Of a stretch of 64,000 nt of DNA, positions 60,820-64,000 are shown one piece after another (the stretch's first letter is position 1; every line of letters begins with the position of its first letter). The DNA is from CAYRNY01 sp964425755 (GTDB lineage: Bacteria > Chloroflexota > Anaerolineae > Aggregatilineales > Aggregatilineaceae): the NCBI GenBank assembly GCA_964425755.1, contig CAYRNY010000022.1, positions 1 through 64,000 on the forward strand. The letters run 5' to 3'. The notes beneath the pieces are model-generated. The model searched no databases, was not told where the DNA came from, and saw only the letters and a list, made by a program, of their open reading frames with translations. The position numbers and the translations under genes are program-made.

Positions 60820-61869
60820 GTGCCAACCTTAGAAGACGTCGCGAAACGCGCGGGGGTATCCACCGCTACTGTTTCAAAAGTGTTGTCCAATACCCCTTAT
60901 TTCACCGAAAAGACACGCCGCAAGGTGATGCTGGCGGTCAAGGAGTTAGGGTATGTACCCAACTTGGCCGCGCGCGCGCTCTCCAGCGGCAAAACGCATA
61001 TCATCGCTGTCGTTTTCCCGTTCGTCTACGAAGCCATCTTCACCGACCCCAACATCATGCACATCCTGGAAGGCATCGAGGCCGAGTGTACCGGGCGCGG
61101 CTATAACATGTTGCTCAGCACGCCCAACCTCGGCGTGGACAAAACCGATCCGCATTATCTGCAGTTGATCCAGAGCGGCTATCTTGACGGCGTGCTGGCG
61201 CTTGACAGTTACCCGCAGGCGATGGCGCTGGAGCCGGTGCAGGAAAAAGGCATCCCGGCGGTGGCGATTGGCTACGGGCAGAACGAATTCGTCGTGCGGC
61301 ATGATGACCGGCGCGGGGGACAGATGATCTTCGAGCACCTGTACGAACTGGGCCATCGTCGCATCGGGATCATCGATGTGCCCGAGGAAACCAACTACGG
61401 CATGGTGTACCGCGCGCAGGGCGTCCATGTCGCTTGTGAGGCGCTCGGGATGGACGCTGACGCGCTGCCTGTGTGTCACGGTGACTGGTCGGTCGCCAGC
61501 GGCGCGCGCTGCGCCAGGCAACTGCTGGAACAGCACCCCGACCTGACCGCGCTGCTGTGCATGAACGACCGTATGGCGATGGGGGCGATCCAGCAGGCGC
61601 GCGAGATGGGACGTAACGTCCCCGGCGATCTGGCGGTGACGGGCTATGATGATATCCCGACGGCGGCGATCATGACACCCCCGTTGACGACGATCAACCA
61701 GCGCGCGCCGGAACAAGGCCGGGTCGCCGCGCAGATGTTGTTTGACGTGCTGGGCGGCAAAACGCCCGAGTCGGTGATCCTGGCCCCGCTGCTGGTGGAG
61801 CGCCAATCGTCCGCCCCGCCTGGCGAATCGACGTGGAAAGGGACGCAGAGGCGCAACGCAGCCCGTTGA
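60820..61869 (+). CDS. LacI-family regulator
   Basis: 349 residues from GTG 60820, where the family sequence begins (TLEDVAKRAGVSTATVSKVL). A start at 60742 would add 26 unrelated residues and include an operator. YVPNLAARALSSGKTHIIAV is the hinge. It is the first gene before a family 1 binding protein and a permease in the same direction and is the likely repressor of that operon, acting on the two TTAA-type sites upstream. Confidence 0.88.
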   Translation: MPTLEDVAKRAGVSTATVSKVLSNTPYFTEKTRRKVMLAVKELGYVPNLAARALSSGKTHIIAVVFPFVYEAIFTDPNIMHILEGIEAECTGRGYNMLLSTPNLGVDKTDPHYLQLIQSGYLDGVLALDSYPQAMALEPVQEKGIPAVAIGYGQNEFVVRHDDRRGGQMIFEHLYELGHRRIGIIDVPEETNYGMVYRAQGVHVACEALGMDADALPVCHGDWSVASGARCARQLLEQHPDLTALLCMNDRMAMGAIQQAREMGRNVPGDLAVTGYDDIPTAAIMTPPLTTINQRAPEQGRVAAQMLFDVLGGKTPESVILAPLLVERQSSAPPGESTWKGTQRRNAAR

Positions 61870-61887
61870 AACAAGGCTGCCAGTCCA

Positions 61888-61917
61888 AATAGTGGTGTTT
61901 GAGCCTGGTACTACTAT
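61888..61917 (+). terminator. Weak stem-loop between the LacI gene and the binding-protein gene
   Basis: AATAGTGGT and ACTACTATT form a 9-bp stem with one G-T pair. No T-run follows. Confidence 0.35.
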
Positions 61918-62053
61918 TAGGAACGGGGATTTGACGGAGAAAGGAGTTCATCTCACACACAAAGACCAACCGCACACCGGGTGCACTACGTGATCACGCT
62001 AGTTTTAAGTAAACCCTCTTTCGTTAGGTTTAAGTTTTTCTGAGGAGCGAACC

Positions 62054-63328
62054 GTGTCTAAGTTTAGCAAGCTCGGATTGTTTATCACCGTACTGCTGGT
62101 TATAGCAGTCGTGGTGCCGATGGCGGTATCCGCCCAGGCCCCCGAAACGATCGTCTATAACTCGATGCATGGCGACCCGCTGCCACGTGCATTTGACGAG
62201 AAAGTCGTCAGCATGTGGAACGAAGAACACCCCTTGATGCCGGTCGAGCACACGATCATCGCGCATGAGGACTTCAAGCAGGCCATTCGTGCTTACCTCA
62301 CCGCGGACGACCCGCCGGATGTGTTGACCTGGTTCGCGGGCAATCGTGCGACCTTCTTCATTGAAAACGGCCAGATCGCTGACATCTCCGACATGTGGGT
62401 CGAGAACGGCTTCGACGAAGCCTATGCACCGGGCTTCAACGCGCTGGCGACCTACGACGGCGCGCAGTACTTCATGCCGACCTCGTACTACTGGTGGGCG
62501 ATCTACTACCGGCCATCACTGTTCGAAGAAGTCGGCCTGGAAGCCCCGATCGAGACCTGGGACGACCTGCTGAACGCGTGCGACGTGCTCAACGAAGCGG
62601 GCTACGACCCGTTCACGATCGGCACCAAGTACCGCTGGACCACTGCCGCCTGGTTTGACTACATCAACATGCGTGTCAACGGGCCGGAGTTCCACCGCGA
62701 CCTGATGCTGCTCAAGGAATCCTACGAGGATGAGCGCGTGAGGGCGGTCTTCGAAACGTGGGCCCAGCTCTTTGAGCACAACTGCTTCATCGACGACCCG
62801 GCAGCCTATAGCTGGCAGGAAGCGCTGGACTTCATGATCCAGGGTGACGCGGCCATGTACCTGATGGGACAATTCATCACCGACTCGTACCCCGATGAAC
62901 TCGAAGACGACCTCGACTTCTTCCGCTTCCCGGTCATCAACCCGGATGTGCCGATCGGTGAGGACGCCCCGACCGATGGTTACTTCATACCGGCCAACGC
63001 CAGCAACCTCGAAGGTGGCAAGCAGTTCATGGCGTTCCTCGGATCGCAGGAAGTCCAGCAGATGGGCCTCGACGAACTGGGCCGCCTGCCCACGCGTACC
63101 GATGTCGACATTTCGGAGGTTCCCGAATCCGTTCAGAAGGGGATCAACCTGATCCAGACGGCTGATTTCATTCTGCAGTTCTATGACCGCGATACAACCC
63201 CGCCGATGGCCGATGTTGGCATGGACGGCTTCATGTCCTTCTGGGATGACCCGGCCAACATCGACAGCATCCTGCCGACCCTCGAAGCCGAGCGCCTGCG
63301 CCTGTTAGAAGAGGGTTACGAAGAGTAA
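62054..63328 (+). CDS. Extracellular sugar-binding protein (family 1 SBP)
   Basis: 424 residues from GTG 62054, with GAGGAG upstream. The Sec signal LFITVLLVIAVVVPMAVSAQ ends near residue 27. DDPPDVLTWFAGNRATFFIENGQIADIS and GDAAMYLMGQFI are typical of the family (the first being the region around residues 75-105). The leader contains inverted AAACC/GGTTT elements at 62010-62031 of unknown meaning. It is followed by a strong stem-loop and a permease gene. Confidence 0.88.
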   Translation: MSKFSKLGLFITVLLVIAVVVPMAVSAQAPETIVYNSMHGDPLPRAFDEKVVSMWNEEHPLMPVEHTIIAHEDFKQAIRAYLTADDPPDVLTWFAGNRATFFIENGQIADISDMWVENGFDEAYAPGFNALATYDGAQYFMPTSYYWWAIYYRPSLFEEVGLEAPIETWDDLLNACDVLNEAGYDPFTIGTKYRWTTAAWFDYINMRVNGPEFHRDLMLLKESYEDERVRAVFETWAQLFEHNCFIDDPAAYSWQEALDFMIQGDAAMYLMGQFITDSYPDELEDDLDFFRFPVINPDVPIGEDAPTDGYFIPANASNLEGGKQFMAFLGSQEVQQMGLDELGRLPTRTDVDISEVPESVQKGINLIQTADFILQFYDRDTTPPMADVGMDGFMSFWDDPANIDSILPTLEAERLRLLEEGYEE

Positions 63329-63363
63329 TCCTCGCGTGCGCGCTTGAGTGTTAGCCTGTAACG

Positions 63364-63396
63364 GGGCGGCACGAGGCGTGATGCTTCGTGTCGCCC
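63364..63396 (+). terminator. Intra-operon stem-loop after the binding-protein gene
   Basis: Arms 63364-63377 and 63383-63396 form a 14-bp stem with two G-T pairs and a five-base loop. It lies 35 bases past the stop codon and 41 before the next start. Confidence 0.65.
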
Positions 63397-63437
63397 TCTG
63401 GCACCACCGCTCGACCAGTCAGCGAGGAACACGCATT

Positions 63438-64000
63438 ATGGCAACTAGCACACAGTCCCGATCGCTACGCCCTCCGATCGACCCGTCCCTGGCAAACTTC
63501 ATCGGCCTGGTTTCGGCTGGCGTCATCCTGGTCGCGTTCCTGTTCGCGCCCTGGTACTGGGGCCAGATGAAATTCAACGGCGCGCGGATGATGTCCGAGG
63601 CGATCATCGACGGCACGTATAGCCCGTATGTGACGCTGCACATCCTGCTGGTCCCGCTGGCCGCGCTGGTCACCGGCGTGATCACGCTGTGGGGCCTCAA
63701 CAGCCCCGAACGGGGCAAGATCGTGTCGGTTATCACCACGTTTCTGGGGCTTGCCAGCCTGTTTTACTTCATCAATTTCTACTACCTTGACGACAACGAA
63801 CTGATCGCGCAGACCGTGCGGGACCCGGGCCAGGTAAGCAATGGGTTTAACTGGGCGCTCGTTGGTTCGATCGGGTTGATCGCACAGGTCGTGTTCTTGT
63901 GGGTTTCGTCCCTGTCGTTCGAGGGCGTGCTCCCGGCGTTCAAGCTGCCGAAAGTGTCGCGCCGCAAACTGACCCCGTATATGTTCCTGGCGATCCCGCT
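63438..64000 (+). CDS. Sugar ABC permease (MalF type) with N-terminal membrane extension, 3' partial
   Basis: 187 codons to the window end, still open. The last residues (SRRKLTPYMFLAIPL) are where MalF-type permeases usually begin. The preceding 175 residues form an extension with about four membrane segments (FIGLVSAGVILVAFLFAPWY, LHILLVPLAALVTGVITLWG, VITTFLGLASLFYFINFYYL, ALVGSIGLIAQVVFLWVSSL). The role of the extension is unknown. Context after LacI and a binding protein supports sugar uptake. Confidence 0.75.
   Translation, partial: MATSTQSRSLRPPIDPSLANFIGLVSAGVILVAFLFAPWYWGQMKFNGARMMSEAIIDGTYSPYVTLHILLVPLAALVTGVITLWGLNSPERGKIVSVITTFLGLASLFYFINFYYLDDNELIAQTVRDPGQVSNGFNWALVGSIGLIAQVVFLWVSSLSFEGVLPAFKLPKVSRRKLTPYMFLAIP

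Noticed and set aside
1..64000. CRISPR arrays, tRNA or rRNA genes
   Set aside because: No regularly spaced repeats of CRISPR length and no cloverleaf or rRNA signature were seen by eye; small RNAs cannot be excluded without a covariance-model search.

Overview
The window is GC-rich and gene-dense. It most likely comes from a heterotrophic, sugar-scavenging bacterium of the Chloroflexota (Anaerolineae-like). That assignment is inference from gene content: six binding-protein ABC systems, LacI/ROK/GntR regulators and a complex-I-like [NiFe] hydrogenase. No rRNA, tRNA or other marker gene is present, and I saw no CRISPR array.

Layout. (1) 1-5.4 kb, minus strand: a plasmid- or ICE-type backbone with an actin-like ParM, a ParR-like adaptor, an HU-like protein, a ribbon-helix-helix protein, an HUH relaxase-like protein and a RepB-type primase-polymerase. 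An uncoded block of about ten abutting hairpins (3327-3585) lies inside it, and the left edge looks like an IS21-type terminus. (2) 5.5-13.1 kb: a sulfated-glycan module with two CxPxR sulfatases, a CUT1 sugar ABC transporter with a Tat-exported binding protein, and a LacI regulator with a double operator between the divergent arms. (3) 13.2-25.0 kb: a ROK regulator, an SsuABC/TauABC-type ABC transporter, two Gfo/Idh/MocA oxidoreductases, a PHP hydrolase and a TauE-type exporter. A facing MFS transporter and an AGE-family sugar epimerase follow. I read this as a candidate organosulfur-sugar catabolic cluster. (4) 25.2-30.6 kb: selD with an in-frame UGA (selenocysteine), transaldolase, a HEAT-repeat protein, a DUF89/ARMT1-like phosphatase, and a rhodanese without its catalytic cysteine. 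(5) 30.8-35.8 kb: a Dpp/Opp-type ABC operon, a GNAT acetyltransferase and a GntR/HutC regulator with a dre-type operator. (6) 36.0-41.7 kb: an OpuC-like quaternary-amine ABC operon. One permease carries two tandem Nfu_N-like domains outside the membrane, and the other seems to start at ATC. (7) 42.0-51.5 kb: a LacI-controlled alpha-glucoside operon with a fused beta-phosphoglucomutase/GH65 phosphorylase, CUT1 ABC genes and a YesL-like protein, then a lone Gfo/Idh/MocA gene. (8) 51.7-60.5 kb: an eleven-gene group 4 [NiFe] hydrogenase operon with its maturation protease. (9) 60.7-64.0 kb: a LacI regulator with two operators and the start of another sugar ABC operon, cut by the window end.

How it works together. 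Most genes serve import and first-step catabolism of oligosaccharides, including sulfated or sulfonated ones, each unit with its own local regulator and a readable palindromic operator. All six binding-protein genes are followed at once by a strong stem-loop, which probably sets a high binding-protein to permease ratio. The hydrogenase would dispose of reductant while pumping ions.

The items I would look at first are the hairpin array in the plasmid backbone, the Sec-containing SelD with a bSECIS-like hairpin, the Nfu_N-like/permease fusion and the TauE-linked sugar cluster.
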